Source of the DNA: Cystobasidium ongulense
Taxonomy: Eukaryota > Basidiomycota > Cystobasidiomycetes > Cystobasidiales > Cystobasidiaceae
DNA length: 64,000 nt
NCBI GenBank assembly: GCA_022835595.1
Contig: BQUP01000003.1
Location: 1,223,704 to 1,287,703 of the forward strand
Direction of reading: 5' to 3'
The position numbers and the translations under genes were made by a program. Below, piece by piece: positions 37,271-47,595 of the stretch. Within the stretch, counting starts at the first letter, position 1; every line of letters begins with the position of its first letter. Under the pieces are notes generated by a model that worked only from the letters and a program-made list of their open reading frames with translations, did no database searches and was not told the DNA's origin.

Positions 37271-39964
37271 TGTCTCTCTCTCTCTTACACACACCCTCTC
37301 CCTCTCCCTTCCATCATTATCACCGCACATATCATTCCGACTACCAGGAACTCTTTCAGGTGGGCAGCGGGCCAGTTTCTCCCTCTTCAGTCATCCCGCT
37401 AACAGTCATCCATGCCTCCCCTCAGCTCATAGACAACGCACCTCTCCGTCCTCCAGGAGAGAATGGGGATACACAGCCCTCGGCCGCCGCCGCCGCTGCT
37501 TCTGAAACGGGCTCAGAGCGGAACATCCCAAAGGTAGGCGAGCAAGGCAAAGGTGGTCAGTCCGTGGAATAACATTAACTTTCTGTCCTCTTCCATCCCC
37601 ACAGGACGACAATGCCAAAGAGCGTCAGCGCCAAGACGAGGAGATGCGCAACGCTCGCCTCGCTTTTGAGCAGTACGGAAGCGAGAGATTCGTACAGACT
37701 TTCTGGAGGTTTGTTGCAATGGATGTGCGTGAAGGCCGACGTATAGGACTGTCCATGTAGTTCTGCTAACTTTTGCGTCGGCTGTCAGCACCCAGACAGC
37801 TTGTGCTTAAAGTTCTTGAGAGCTCGCAAGTGGAATCCCACTGCAGTGAGTCGCCCTTTCAGCATGTGGTCTTCACGTTCCACGCACTCGTGTGCTGAGA
37901 TCTATTTCCAGGGTGTCGCCATGTTTGCCGGTGAGGTTGTTTAGTATCGTGAGCTATACAACCTAGAAGCTAACCCGCATACCCACGGATTATCAGCCTG
38001 CATGAAATGGCGGATAGAGTCCGGTGTAGAGGACATCTTCGAGAAAGGTGAAGAAGGTCTACAGCACGGCGAAGGCTTCCTTCACCAGATGACAAGCGGC
38101 AAGGCATACCTGCACGGTACCGACAGACTCGGACGGCCTGTCTTTTATGTTCACGCACGTATGCACAAGTCAAGCGAACAAAGCCCGAAATCACTCGAGG
38201 ATTTTGTCCTTTTTCAGGTAAGTTCAGGCATCTCGATAGTGTTTACGATGCCTATAAGCGTTAGTAGTGGTCGAAAATCGCCAATACTCACACGCCCTAT
38301 TTCTCCAGATGGAGTCACTCCGCTGCCTGGCCCACGGATCTGTGGAAAAAGTCACAATGGTCTTTGATCTCACAGGTAAGCCGCCTCAAGCCAGAGCCCC
38401 CTCCCGACCCTTCCTTGATGAAGCGTCTACTGCTCATTCTACGCAGGCTTTGGTCTGTCCAATATGGACTGGCGGGTGAGCAAGCGTGTTATGCTGTATT
38501 CCGTGCTTAATGGATACAGCTGACAGTCCCTTTGGTAATGATCTGCCTTATTGTAGTGTCTCTGGTAGGCTCATTTCTACAATCTTACATTTGTATACTA
38601 GCTGATGCATGCTCGTATTCTCCTAACCAGGTTTATTGTCAAGTAAGCGATACACCTTTCATATCACCATGACAGTGTCGAAATCTAACAGTCAATTTCT
38701 ACTCAGGTGCTTGGAGTCGTACTATCCCGAGTCGCTCAATGTCATCTTAATCAACAACCCTCCATGGGTCTTTAATGGTGTGTTTTTGAACCTTTGACTG
38801 AATGCATCCACCAGACGTTTGCTTAGAATTTCCACCATGAAGGTATTTGGAAGATTGTCTCCCCGGCCTTAGATCCCCAAGTCCGCGCAAAGGTTCAGCT
38901 AACCAAAAGCGCAGGAGTAAGTCCCAAGCCTTCGCTCTATTTTGGGCCCAGAAGATTTGCATCTGACTACCTTCTTCGCAATCTTCCAGGAGATTGAAGC
39001 ACACATCGCACCCTCGCATCTATCCCCGAGTCTCGGCGGTCAAAACAGCTGGGCCTGGAAGTACCCGAAAATAGCAGAGGGAGAGAACCACCTCATGAAG
39101 AATTTGAAGGAACGGAGGGTGAGTATACTGTGGTACCCAATACTGACACATCCCCCCACTGACGGCCCGTACGGGATGTTTGCGAATGGACAGCGTCTGC
39201 AAGCTGAGCGTGACTGGATGGCACAAGAGTTTCAAGAAGTCACAAGGCTGTGGGTGGAAGAATCAAGCGGGAGCTCTCATGCTACAAGGCGTGTTCAAAT
39301 AGCGAAGCGTATGCGAGCGCAGTACTTTGATCTCGATCCTTACATTCGCGGAAGGGGAGCATATCATCGGCTCGGCAACATCGTTGGAAAGTAAGTACCG
39401 ACAACAAGCCTTTTCCCACCTGCATTTGAAGTACTCGGACTCTAATGCCTGCTGTTTGTCAGCGGTCTGGTCGCCTTTCACTATCCTGGTGCCCATGATC
39501 TTGTTTCTGGCGAGCTGGAGGTCATTGGCATCGAAGGCAGCAAGGAGACGCTGGAGGCTGAGTTGGGAATCCATTCGAAAACAGGCCATGGGGACACCAG
39601 AACAAAAAGTCCTCCCCAACCGAAGCAAGATATGGAACCGAGTCTACGCGAAAGTCCGGTAGGCTATGAAAACATGTCATTTGTGTCCCGTGGGGAAGCG
39701 TCTCCTACGCAGGCTGTGGCGCCACCTACTCCTCAGAGTACAAGTCCAGTCCAGTCCACTCCCTCGCAAAAAGCGCAAAATCTGTCACGCCAGGCAAGTC
39801 GAGAATCTATGGCTTCCAGCTCTTTCAACTCGACCAGTGCATCGATTCCCACACAGAAATCAAAGACAAGCGGCAAGCTTCGGAAGCGTTTCAGCACGAC
39901 TGGCTCGAAGATCAAGCAGTTTGGCTCGATGCGTTCCCTGACCAGCACAGCGAATAATCGGTGA
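36915..39964 (+). CDS. Sec14-like CRAL-TRIO protein, CSR1-type
   Basis: This is a second Sec14-superfamily lipid transfer protein in the window. The ATG at 36915 opens MAGSPNPLP. The spliced product shows DGIVGKLTDTQQAALKQFWK, a linker with an Ala run, SERFVQTFW, the CRAL-TRIO N segment (HPDSLCLKFLRARKWNPTAGVAMFA), and the lipid-binding domain with GKAYLHGTDRLGRPVFYVHA, KVTMVFDLTGFGLSNMDW, FIVKCLESYYPESLNVILIN, NPPWVFN and WKIVSPALDP. A GOLD-like beta region follows (AYHRLGNIVGNGLVAFHYPG). The C-terminal 130 residues are Ser/Thr/Lys-rich. At least twelve small introns are present, one with a long CT run. The stop TGA is at 39962-39964. Compared with S. cerevisiae, CSR1 or related Sec14 homologues are the closest types by eye. 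Confidence 0.85.
37221..37284 (+). repeat. CT microsatellite inside an intron
   Basis: A nearly pure (CT)n run of about 64 bases, broken by two TG steps, lies in an intron of the Sec14-like gene upstream of the ELFQ exon. It is probably length-variable and may extend the polypyrimidine tract. Confidence 0.9.
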
Positions 39965-40406
39965 AGGGCTCTGACGACCATCAGCATGTAGCCTACCGGT
40001 TGCACCTTTGTAGCATAGCCGCAGCGTGACGTCTCTATATTACCCTCGTGATTCGGACACCTCTTGCAGGAATCATGTGTTGTGACGAGCTGAGCAAGAG
40101 ACGATACGAGTGCTGCAGCTTGCCAGCTTGATGATGGACGACAAGCTCGAGTCAGTCACGTGCTCGAAGTTTTCCCAGAGAAGTCAGAGAAGAAAGAGCA
40201 GAATCAGCTGGTTGCTTCTTGACTGACTAACAGCGTTCTCCAGCAACGAGTGAGTCAAGACAAAGAGCGGCCATCATCTCGTCGACGCTGCTGCGAGCCA
40301 ACGCCGACCTGCAGCGAACCTAGCCTGCCAGCGTTGAACCGCCTTTGCGCAGCTACACGCAGAGCACTCGAGCAGGCACAGCAAACGAGGCAGTCAGGAA
40401 GGCTGC
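39965..40406. other. Intergenic: 3' region of the Sec14-like gene and JmjC promoter
   Basis: These 442 bases separate two co-directional genes. They contain an E-box (CACGTG) at 40157-40162, 250 bases before the ATG at 40407, and no supported ORF. Confidence 0.5.
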
Positions 40407-42295
40407 ATGGTCGTATCAACCATGGGCCGAGCTCTGCTTTCCTCCAAGCGCGCGCTGGACGACTCACCTCTAGACGATCATCCGCGGAAAAAGCAAGAAT
40501 TGCTCCAGGAGCGAGTAGAACAGCAAGAAGTCTACAAGCCAGCAGCGACGACGTCCAGACCTCCATGCCAGCCGTTGGGCAACCTCATAGCACGTGAAAA
40601 CGCTCGCAACGCAAGAGATGGCGGCCTGGGCCGTCTGGCTGCGCTGCCCGACGAAATCCTGATTGGCATCTTCAGCGAACTCGAAGCGACAGACCTCATC
40701 CGCATACAGGCAGTGAGCCACGCTTTCTATGCATTCTCCCGCACAGAAGGCCACTGGAAGCACGAGTTCATTCTGCGCAACGCCGGCAAGCTCGAGCAGT
40801 GGCGAGGAAGCTGGAGGGGGACCTTTCTGCATCGATTCTGCAACGCCGGGGGCCTCTTCAACCTCGGTCTGCCTACAGATGCACTCCAGATATCTGACAT
40901 CTATTCAGACGCACTCTATATACCGTACTTGGCTGCGCGTTACGATCCTACCGCTATCGCATCAAGCTCCAAGTTCGCCGATAACATTAGACGAATTGAT
41001 GGAAGCACACTGTCGGTCGATGAGCTGGACGACACTCCTCTAATCCTCACAAACCTCATGAAAAGCTGGTCGGCACTTCGAGGCTCACAACCCTGGTCTC
41101 TGTCTGCTTTGGCGAGCCGCTTTCCCGCCGTTTCTTTCCGCGCCGAAGCTGTTCTTTCAAAGCTTTCCGACTATACTCCATATCACGACCACTGTCCGCA
41201 CGACGAAAGCCCTCTATATATCTTTGATGCCGAATTTGTGGAAAAGACCGAAGCTGCGGCCCCTGGGAATGGCCTGCAGCACGACTTCGATGTCCCCCAT
41301 CTCTTCCAAGATGACCTTTTCTCCGTCCTTGGCGATCAGCGGCCTAATTACCGCTGGCTTGTGAGTCTTATAATCCGTAACATGGCGTCTAATCTGACCA
41401 TGACTTATTTTTGCCTTGGGACAGATTGCTGGACCAGCACGATCTGGCTCTACTTTCCACTGCGATCCAAATGCTACCTCCGCGTGGAATGCTGTAGTCA
41501 CCGGCAGAAAGCTTTGGATTCTATTTCCTCCTCACGTCACACCCCCAGGCGTCTTCGTCAGCCAAGATCAAGCAGAAGTCCAAGCTCCCCTCTCCCTGGC
41601 AGGTACGTACTGGATGTCTGCCTTTTCCGCCGCGGTCAAGGGAGCTCACTTTACTTTTCTTACGTTAGAATGGCTTATGAACTATTACTATGATGCTAAA
41701 CGGAAGTTTGGCCCGCATGGCAGTGACAGGAACTTCAGAAACACCATGCTTGAAGGCATATGCAATGCAGGCGAAGTCTTCTACGTCCCGAGCGGGTGGT
41801 GGCATTGTAAGCCTCAAGTATAGCTGTCTCCTCCTGCCTCTTCCTGATACGACTGACCTACTCACAATTGTAGTGGTGATCAACCTTGAAGACTCCATTG
41901 CCGTCACTCAAAATTTTGTCTCTCGCACAAACCTTGACAGAGTTTTGCTTTTCCTGCGCCATCGTGCAGAACAAGTATCTGGCTTCTCGTGCGCGGGCGG
42001 CGGAGAGAACGACCTCCAGGACGAATCTGGTGGCGGTCACGCCAGCAAAATCTTTGAGGCTGCGCTACGTACATTACGGCCGGAACTGTACTATGCTGCA
42101 TCGAATCAAATACTAGTCCAATTACCAGATTCAGACCCTTTAATTCAACGTTCACTTGAAAATTGTTCCGAGGAGACGAACCAAAACTTATGGCATAGGC
42201 TACAGATGCCAGAAGGAGTAAAAGAGGCATCGTCGATTGGATTCTCTTTTGGATTTGACTCCTTGGACGCGACCGCCTGCGACGACGAAGAATGA
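40407..42295 (+). CDS. F-box plus JmjC-domain protein
   Basis: This is a JmjC-type Fe(II)/2-oxoglutarate oxygenase with an N-terminal F-box, resembling JMJD6-like proteins and S. pombe Jmj1-type proteins; it probably modifies protein side chains or links to an SCF ubiquitin ligase. ATGs at 40407 and 40422 are both possible starts. The F-box reads LAALPDEILIGIFSELEATD, then LIRIQAVSHAFYAF. The JmjC region shows PLILTNLMKSWSALRG, LYIFDAEFVEKT, YRWLIAGPARSGSTFHCDPN (with iron ligands in H-x-D), AWNAVVTGRKLWILFPPHVT, then AGEVFYVPSGWWHLVINLED (with the distal His) and IAVTQNFV. Three introns are present (for example 41359-41425, 41601-41669 and 41808-41872). The stop TGA is at 42293-42295. Confidence 0.88.
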
Positions 42296-42866
42296 TCTCC
42301 TAAGGGTGCCGAACATCGCCAGCTGCCCGGAACACGCAAGAAGCCCTTGTAAATGCTTGGAACACGTTCAAGTAATCTTCCTCACGATATGTTGCAGAAG
42401 CATTCATACAAATTCAGCAATACAGTCAGGTGTAGCGGGTTCTTGTCAATGAGGCGAACGGGCTTTAATGACCTGAAGATATATCGCGCCCATTTGCTAC
42501 GAGATTTGGCAGTCCTAGAAGCACTGCAGCCAAGAGCTGACGGGTAGTGTCCCACATCGCGCTTCAACATGAACAAAATATCCACACGGGACGTACTCAG
42601 TACATACGATGCGCTAGCCTTCCGGTTATCCAGCTGCCAGCCGCTTGCAGTCATCTGGACCCGAGCGACACAGGCGTCAAGTACGGCCTGCTCTTAGATG
42701 ATTACGAAGACTACCATAGTTAAAGCACATCTTTAGACAGAAGGTATCAGGCTTGCGAAAAACAAGCTGATGACAGAGCTGCAAGGGCAATAATGTGCTA
42801 CAAGAAGAGAAGCCAGAATGCTCCAGCCCCTTCAAACATTCGCATCAATCGAAATCGATGTGTAGT
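42296..42866. other. Convergent intergenic region
   Basis: These 571 bases lie between the JmjC stop and the DapA-family stop on the opposite strand. No ORF is supported. Positions 42772-42801 are similar to 58891-58920, the flank of a decayed DapA copy, showing that the duplication included 3' flanking DNA. Confidence 0.5.
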
Positions 42867-44303
42867 TTACGCCTTTCTACTCTGCTCCAGCTCCTTTTCT
42901 ATGTAAAGGATCTCCTGTACTGCATCTCGGAACTTTTCGCCGGCTTCATCTGAGAGGCAAGGTAAAGGTCTACGAGGTGCCTTACCGTAGCCGTAAAGAT
43001 CGCCCAATAGCCACTTAAGGGAGGGAATCTGCCCTCGCAAAGTCACCAGCTGTTTAGCAGAGAACGCTTCTAACTTAGGGAGATAGCCGAAAGTCTGACT
43101 CACGCCAGCATCAAAAGCCACTGCATCCGCGCGAGCAAGGGCAGCTTGTAGCTTGACGGCTTCCTGCAAGTTCTCCCCTACGAGCGGACCTTGCGAGAGC
43201 TCCCATAGCCGCTGAGAGGCGTATGGCGCAAAGTTAGGTGGTCCACCAATGCAGCCATCCGCCCCCACGGCTGCTGCTGCCAGCACATTGTCTATGAGTC
43301 CAGTCAAGACGAGGTATCTGACCATGTTTTGCCGGTCAGCGAGGCTCGAGACATGCTGTACTTAGGGAACACTCACGGCGCATTGGCGTCTCTCCTCGGG
43401 TATCTCTTCTCGAAATCCTCGTTGTGAATGGTGCTTGCTAGCCGCGTAAGCTTTCCAAGCCCAGTACAGGTAAGCTTCACTCCACACAAGTTACTCGCTC
43501 TTTGAGCTGAATTCTCGAGGAGTTCTTGCGAGAAGTCCAGTCCTCCAGTAGCATATACCGAGTCATAGATCATGCTGCAAGAGTCCGAGAGCAGAGGAGA
43601 TTTTACAACGCGGCCATTTGCTAGTCAGCTACCAATCTCTGCTTAGCGAGGTGCGTCGGTGAGACTGACACTGGAACCGGGGAAGCTGCAGCTACATCGA
43701 CAAAATGTTGCTCCATTGAGCTCGAGCTCTTGATTATACCTCCATAGTACCCAGACATGACGATGAGTACCCCATCCGCTCCGGCTCTGGTAATTTAGTG
43801 AACTATCAGCGGCGGCATGCGTAAGTCTTGGCGGAGGAAACGTCACCTACGCTGCGGCATCGTTGCATAAAGATATAGTCTCTCGCGTGCTCGGTGCCCC
43901 TGCTCCTGCCACTATCGCAATTTCGGTCAGGCCGATATCGTCCAAAGCTTTCCTTGCTGTCTTGATGACTTCGATTCGCTCCTCCGTAGACTGAGCCAGG
44001 AAGCTGTCAGGATGCTATACCTGCAGTACCTAAGGAAGAGTGGGTGGCTCACTAGCAGCGTGGCTTCGCCCAGTGTCCCCGACACAACGGGCAGACAGCC
44101 AGCCCGAGCGATGTGCTGCACGTGCTTTGCGAATGCCGCGTAGTCTGCGAGAGCACAAAAGCGTCAGAACGTCTTGCGAAGGACCCGCTTTCAAATACTA
44201 GTGCAGCACGCTGCCACTCACCTATGTCCTCGTTGGCATCGAAGAAGCAGGGAACGGGACAATACATGCCTCGTGCGAGAGAGCGAGCTGCTTGTCGGGC
44301 CAT
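42867..44303 (-). CDS. DapA/dihydrodipicolinate-synthase-family aldolase or lyase, copy 1
   Basis: This is a class I (Schiff-base) aldolase/lyase of the DHDPS/N-acetylneuraminate lyase superfamily; fungi lack DapA lysine synthesis, so a catabolic role such as 2-keto-acid aldol cleavage is expected. The ATG at 44301-44303 opens MARQAARSLARGMYCPVPCF. The spliced product shows HIARAGCLPVVSGTLGEATLL (the GTxGE-type carboxylate loop), EERIEVIKTARKALDDIGLT, AIVAGAGAPSTRETISL, a Tyr-bearing PVLIYDSVYATGG and the Lys-bearing NLCGVKLTCTGLGKLTRLAS (presumed Schiff base), then GADGCIGGPPNFAPYAS and LKWLLGDLYGYGKAPRRPLP. Several short introns are present. The stop TAA is at 42867-42869. A CGG-N6-CCG element at 44469-44480 lies upstream. 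It is paralogous to the gene at 54377. Confidence 0.85.
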
Positions 44304-45044
44304 CTGTGGACCTTTTTGGTTGACGTTTGTTACTGGGATGTTGGGATATCGGGCGTGGAGCAGACTCAGAAGTCAGATGAACGCTTGTGAGGTATCGGCA
44401 GATGTACTGCCGCCAGCGACAAGTAGCGCTACGGTAAAATGGCTTTAAGCGAGCGCTGATGGCTTCTTCGGGAAATGCCGACACGAAGGTGGCGACCACG
44501 ATAAGGCAGGACAACAAGTTGGCCAATGTTCACGACAACGCCCTATGACCACTTCACGCCCCTTCTGCCTGAAGTTCAGGAGTACCTGTATGGCAACGGC
44601 TCGCTCCTTTGATTCTGAACCTGTCCATTGGTCCTGACGCTACCAGGTCAAGCTTGTACTTGGACTATGTACATGCGGCAACCTCGGCATCACATTCAAA
44701 ACCATATCATGCTATGATATGCTGGTAGGTAAAATTGATTGAACCCCTTGCACGTATGCGCTGCAACAACAGTGATATGGCTGAGCACAAAGTCAAAAGG
44801 GTGCCTGTCTTCGGAATGGGTTCCACCTTAGTAGGCTACACAAGGCGCGAGCTGATCTCGTTCTTCATCAAGTCCTAACGAAGGAAGGCGTTTGTAGATA
44901 TACATGTTTTCGGTATAAACTGTACAGTTGGTGCTACTCTCGCTCGACCTTCAACCTTGCGAGCCGTTGGCCACTACAACTTAGCCTCCCGGTCTGTTAC
45001 AAGGAAGGGAAGAATAAGTTACTCGCCAGCTGATAATTTGGGCA
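44304..45044. promoter_or_regulatory. Upstream region of DapA copy 1
   Basis: These 741 bases precede DapA copy 1 (minus strand) and follow the DUF3830-like gene. The palindromic CGG-GAAATG-CCG at 44469-44480 lies 166 bases from the DapA start and closely resembles the elements at 47478 and 56163. The remainder holds no supported ORF. Confidence 0.55.
44469..44482. promoter_or_regulatory. Candidate Zn2Cys6 binding site (CGG-N6-CCG) upstream of DapA copy 1
   Basis: CGGGAAATGCCGAC: inverted CGG halves separated by six bases, with the shared core AAATGCCGAC found in other promoters of this block. It is 166-180 bases before the DapA copy 1 ATG. Function is inferred from the repeat only. Confidence 0.5.
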
Positions 45045-45568
45045 CTACCGTTGAGTGACGAGCTTACCTGATGCTGTAACCAACTCAAATTTGACAGACT
45101 GCGCCCCTCTCCAGAGAACTTTCTTGCCGATTTCTTGGAGTCTTTCTTGTCCTTTGTATACGGTGAGGAAGTGATTCCCTGCAACCTGGCCAACGATGCC
45201 TGCGTAAATTCAAGACTGATATCAGCCGTCATGCGAATGGTGTACAATACTAGAAGAGCCGCACTTGAGAAGCTGCACGCGCCGTACGCTAGGAGGACCT
45301 CTGTCTCGCTGATACCTCCAGGATAAACGATAATCATGCCCGGCGCGGGGTGCGAGGTCGGATTTTCGTGCGGAAGCTTGAGGTCCTCGTTGCCCAGTGG
45401 GATCCAGACAGCTTCTCCAGACCACCTAACATGGATCACCTTCTCTTTATATGGTAAAAGAGACTTGAACCACGCGACCGTCTTGGGCGCTGCGGACGAC
45501 TCGAATTTGGCATAGAGAATGATCTCGTTGTTCACTGTGATCTTCACAGCTTCGTTGTTGGCAACCAT
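45045..45568 (-). CDS. DUF3830-like small protein (cyclophilin-like fold), about 150 aa
   Basis: The start is taken as the ATG at 45566-45568 (MVANNEAVKITVNNEIILYA), because the recognisable domain begins there; the frame stays open upstream to about 45838. The product shows FESSAAPKTVAWFKSLLPYK, VIHVRWSGEAVWIPLGN, LPHENPTSHPAPGMIIVYPG, EVLLAYGACSFSS, then, across an intron (about 45208-45275), VAGNHFLTVYKGQERLQEIG and KKVLWRGAQSVKFELV. The order of motifs (APKT, HVRWSGE, NPTSHPAPG, AYG, AGNHF, GR/KxVLxxGA) matches my memory of the DUF3830 family, mostly bacterial and archaeal small proteins with a cyclophilin-like fold. The stop TAG is at 45045-45047 if the last GTAAGC is not used as a donor. 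The role is unknown. A CACGTG at 45654-45659 and ATGCCGAC at 45668-45675 lie upstream. Confidence 0.65.
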
Positions 45569-45943
45569 GCTCAAAGTCTTCTGAAGGCGAATTGGAGAAG
45601 AAGAAGCAAGCTGGACAGAAAGGCCAAGGCAGATAAAGAACGGGCAAACTGAGCACGTGAAGGTGAGATGCCGACGAATCCGACACTTCCGCCACAGGTG
45701 CAGGAAATGTCTCGAATATTGCCTGAATACCAGCACGCTTAGCAGAGGTATAGGAGACACGACGTCTATTAGAACAACGGCTGTATACCAAATTGGGGCC
45801 AGAAAGACTCGCAGGCATACGTCGGCAAGCAAGTACATTTTCAGGGAGCAAAAAGTGTATCCTGGAGCGAAATCTCTCTCAGGGATGCCAAGTATGGCCG
45901 TACAATATCCTACAGTCTGCTAAAGCTACAGATGGTTACTAGG
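45569..45943. promoter_or_regulatory. Upstream region of the DUF3830-like gene
   Basis: These 375 bases separate the DUF3830-like start from the TauD stop, both on the minus strand. They hold a CACGTG (45654-45659) directly followed by ATGCCGAC (45668-45675), a half of the shared cluster element. The open frame upstream of the chosen start has a hydrophobic, protein-unlike composition. Confidence 0.45.
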
Positions 45944-47215
45944 TCAGCATAGATTGAGCATTACCCGCATATCGTCTCGCTGGCACTCTCCATCGTCCTC
46001 TTCAACCAGAGCAGGGATGGGCTTGTTCGCAATGGGTGTGATGCGGATGGCATGTCTTCGCTCGCCCGGTGCATAGTCGAGCGTTTGGGAGTGGTTCGTG
46101 ATACGCTGATCCCACACACAGACGGTGCTGCGTGACACAAAGTTATCTGTGTCAGCAGCAGCCCATACCCAGCACCGAGATCATCCACAGGCACTCACCC
46201 TGCTTCGTAACGAATGCGGCATTGGAAGTCCTGCCCTCGAATAATGTGGTCAAAGAGGAATTTGAGCAGGTACTCGCTTTCTTCGACATCGAAACCAACA
46301 ATGCTCTTTGTGTAGACTGGGTTGACATAGAGTGCCTTCTGCTTTGTGACTGGATGTACGATGACTACAGGATGCGCTGTCTCGATAACTTGTCTTCGTA
46401 AGACCGCATCTTTGCCATTCTTAAGCTCCGCAGCGACGCCATCATTGTTGGTATGAATAGCGTAAAGGCCCTCGAGGCGTTTACGGAACTTGGGTGACAA
46501 ACGCTCGTAGGCACGAACGCTGCTGGAGAAGATGGTGTCTCCGCCTGCTCCCGCTGGAGACTCGAGCATCATGAAAAATGTGGTCCCAGGCGTCTGTGGT
46601 TCTGGAGACTGGTCGGTGTGAAATTGAATGGGAGACTTGCGCGCCCAAGATTTGCGTACACGGAGGTCGTCTCTGCTGTCGTACACGACCATGAGTTCGG
46701 GCGGGCCCTGCAAACAGCAATAGATAGGTTAGCTCCAATGATATTGCGCTTGCGGTATCAGGTATAACACTTGCATTCGCTGGATGAGGGGCCCAGCCGT
46801 GGACGTGGAGTGGGCCAAAGTGGCTGACGATCCGCTTCTGCTCTTCCATGCCAATGTCGATGAACTTCTGGTCTCGGAACACCAGCGCTCCTCGTTCAGC
46901 GGCCATGAGTGCGAGCTCATCGAGCCCTTTCCCGTCGAGGTCGGATAGCTGCACACCATGGATCTCGGTGCCGACTGCAGGTGAGATATCGACGATTCTG
47001 GTGGCAGTGGCTAAAAGATTGGGCTTTGCTGGATCTGCTCGATGTCCTGGGTCATCGTGCTCGAAGAGACCTATCTCCTCAACCTTTTCTAGCGGGTCAT
47101 ACAGCGGCATGTAGGCTGGGTATAGTGGCGTGCCATCTGGATTGACAGGCCGCTTCAAGCGGGCAGTGTGGTCGAGGGGTTTGGGTGCGCGGCTATGTTC
47201 TACTTGAATTCCCAT
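45944..47215 (-). CDS. TauD/TfdA-family 2-oxoglutarate dioxygenase, JLP1-like
   Basis: This is an Fe(II)/2-oxoglutarate dioxygenase of the fungal JLP1/taurine-dioxygenase type; relatives oxidise sulfonates, sulfate esters or other small acids. The ATG at 47213-47215 opens MGIQVEHSRAPKPLDHTARL. Family text follows: YMPLYDPLEKVEEIGLFEHD, DISPAVGTEIHGVQLSDL, ERGALVFRDQKFIDIG, VSHFGPLHVHGWAPHPANA, PELMVVYDSRDD, IQFHTDQSPEPQTPGTTFF (H-x-D iron ligands), TIFSSSVRAYERLSP, VIVHPVTKQKALYVNPVYT, and VCVWDQRITNHSQTLDYAPG followed by RRHAIRITP (distal His and 2-oxoglutarate-binding Arg). Two introns are clear (46712-46772 and 46132-46197). The stop TGA is at 45944-45946. It is divergent from the hydantoinase-like gene, 380 bases away. 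The length of about 380 residues fits, and all ligands are present. Confidence 0.88.
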
Positions 47216-47595
47216 GGTGGCTATGGAAGTGGAAGAAAGCTGTTTATTGTTAGGAAGGAGATGTAAAGGCGAAGATCAGTCTACCAAATTAGCAAAGGTG
47301 AGTTCCAGAGGGAAAGTCGGAAAGGTCGGTAAAGGAACGCTCGGTCCGAAGCGAATCCAGTCGATGGGTCAAGGCAGGCTTGGAGTTATCTATCTTCGGC
47401 AAGAAGTTGCCTAATTTACGGAAACCGAGAAACACCCGGCATTAATTCCTGCTTATCTCGTGCCTTCGGGTTGTGCTCGGAAAATGCCGACCGCAGACAG
47501 GCGGGCCAGGCGAGGACGAGCGTGTGGCAGAGACAGCCAGACGACAAGGCAGAAGCCAGGCAAGGACAGCACGAGACTCAGCCACACACAGCTAA
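47216..47595. promoter_or_regulatory. Bidirectional promoter between the dioxygenase and cyclic amidohydrolase genes
   Basis: These 380 bases separate two divergent starts. They contain CGG-AAAATG-CCG at 47478-47489 and GGTCCGAAGC at 47343-47352, the latter also present at 54276-54285 in the other bidirectional promoter of this block. Shared control of the pair is likely. Confidence 0.6.
47478..47492. promoter_or_regulatory. Candidate Zn2Cys6 binding site (CGG-N6-CCG)
   Basis: CGGAAAATGCCGACC contains inverted CGG halves spaced by six bases. Its last 14 bases are identical to 56164-56177 in the permease promoter. It lies about 105 bases before the amidohydrolase ATG and 263 before the dioxygenase ATG. 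Confidence 0.55.

Noticed and set aside
37221-37284. CT run considered as a functional element
   Set aside because: It is inside an intron and is most simply a microsatellite.
45569-45838. N-terminal extension of the DUF3830-like protein
   Set aside because: The frame is open but the sequence is hydrophobic and Cys-rich, unlike the family, and it contains promoter-like words; the ATG at 45568 starts at the domain border.
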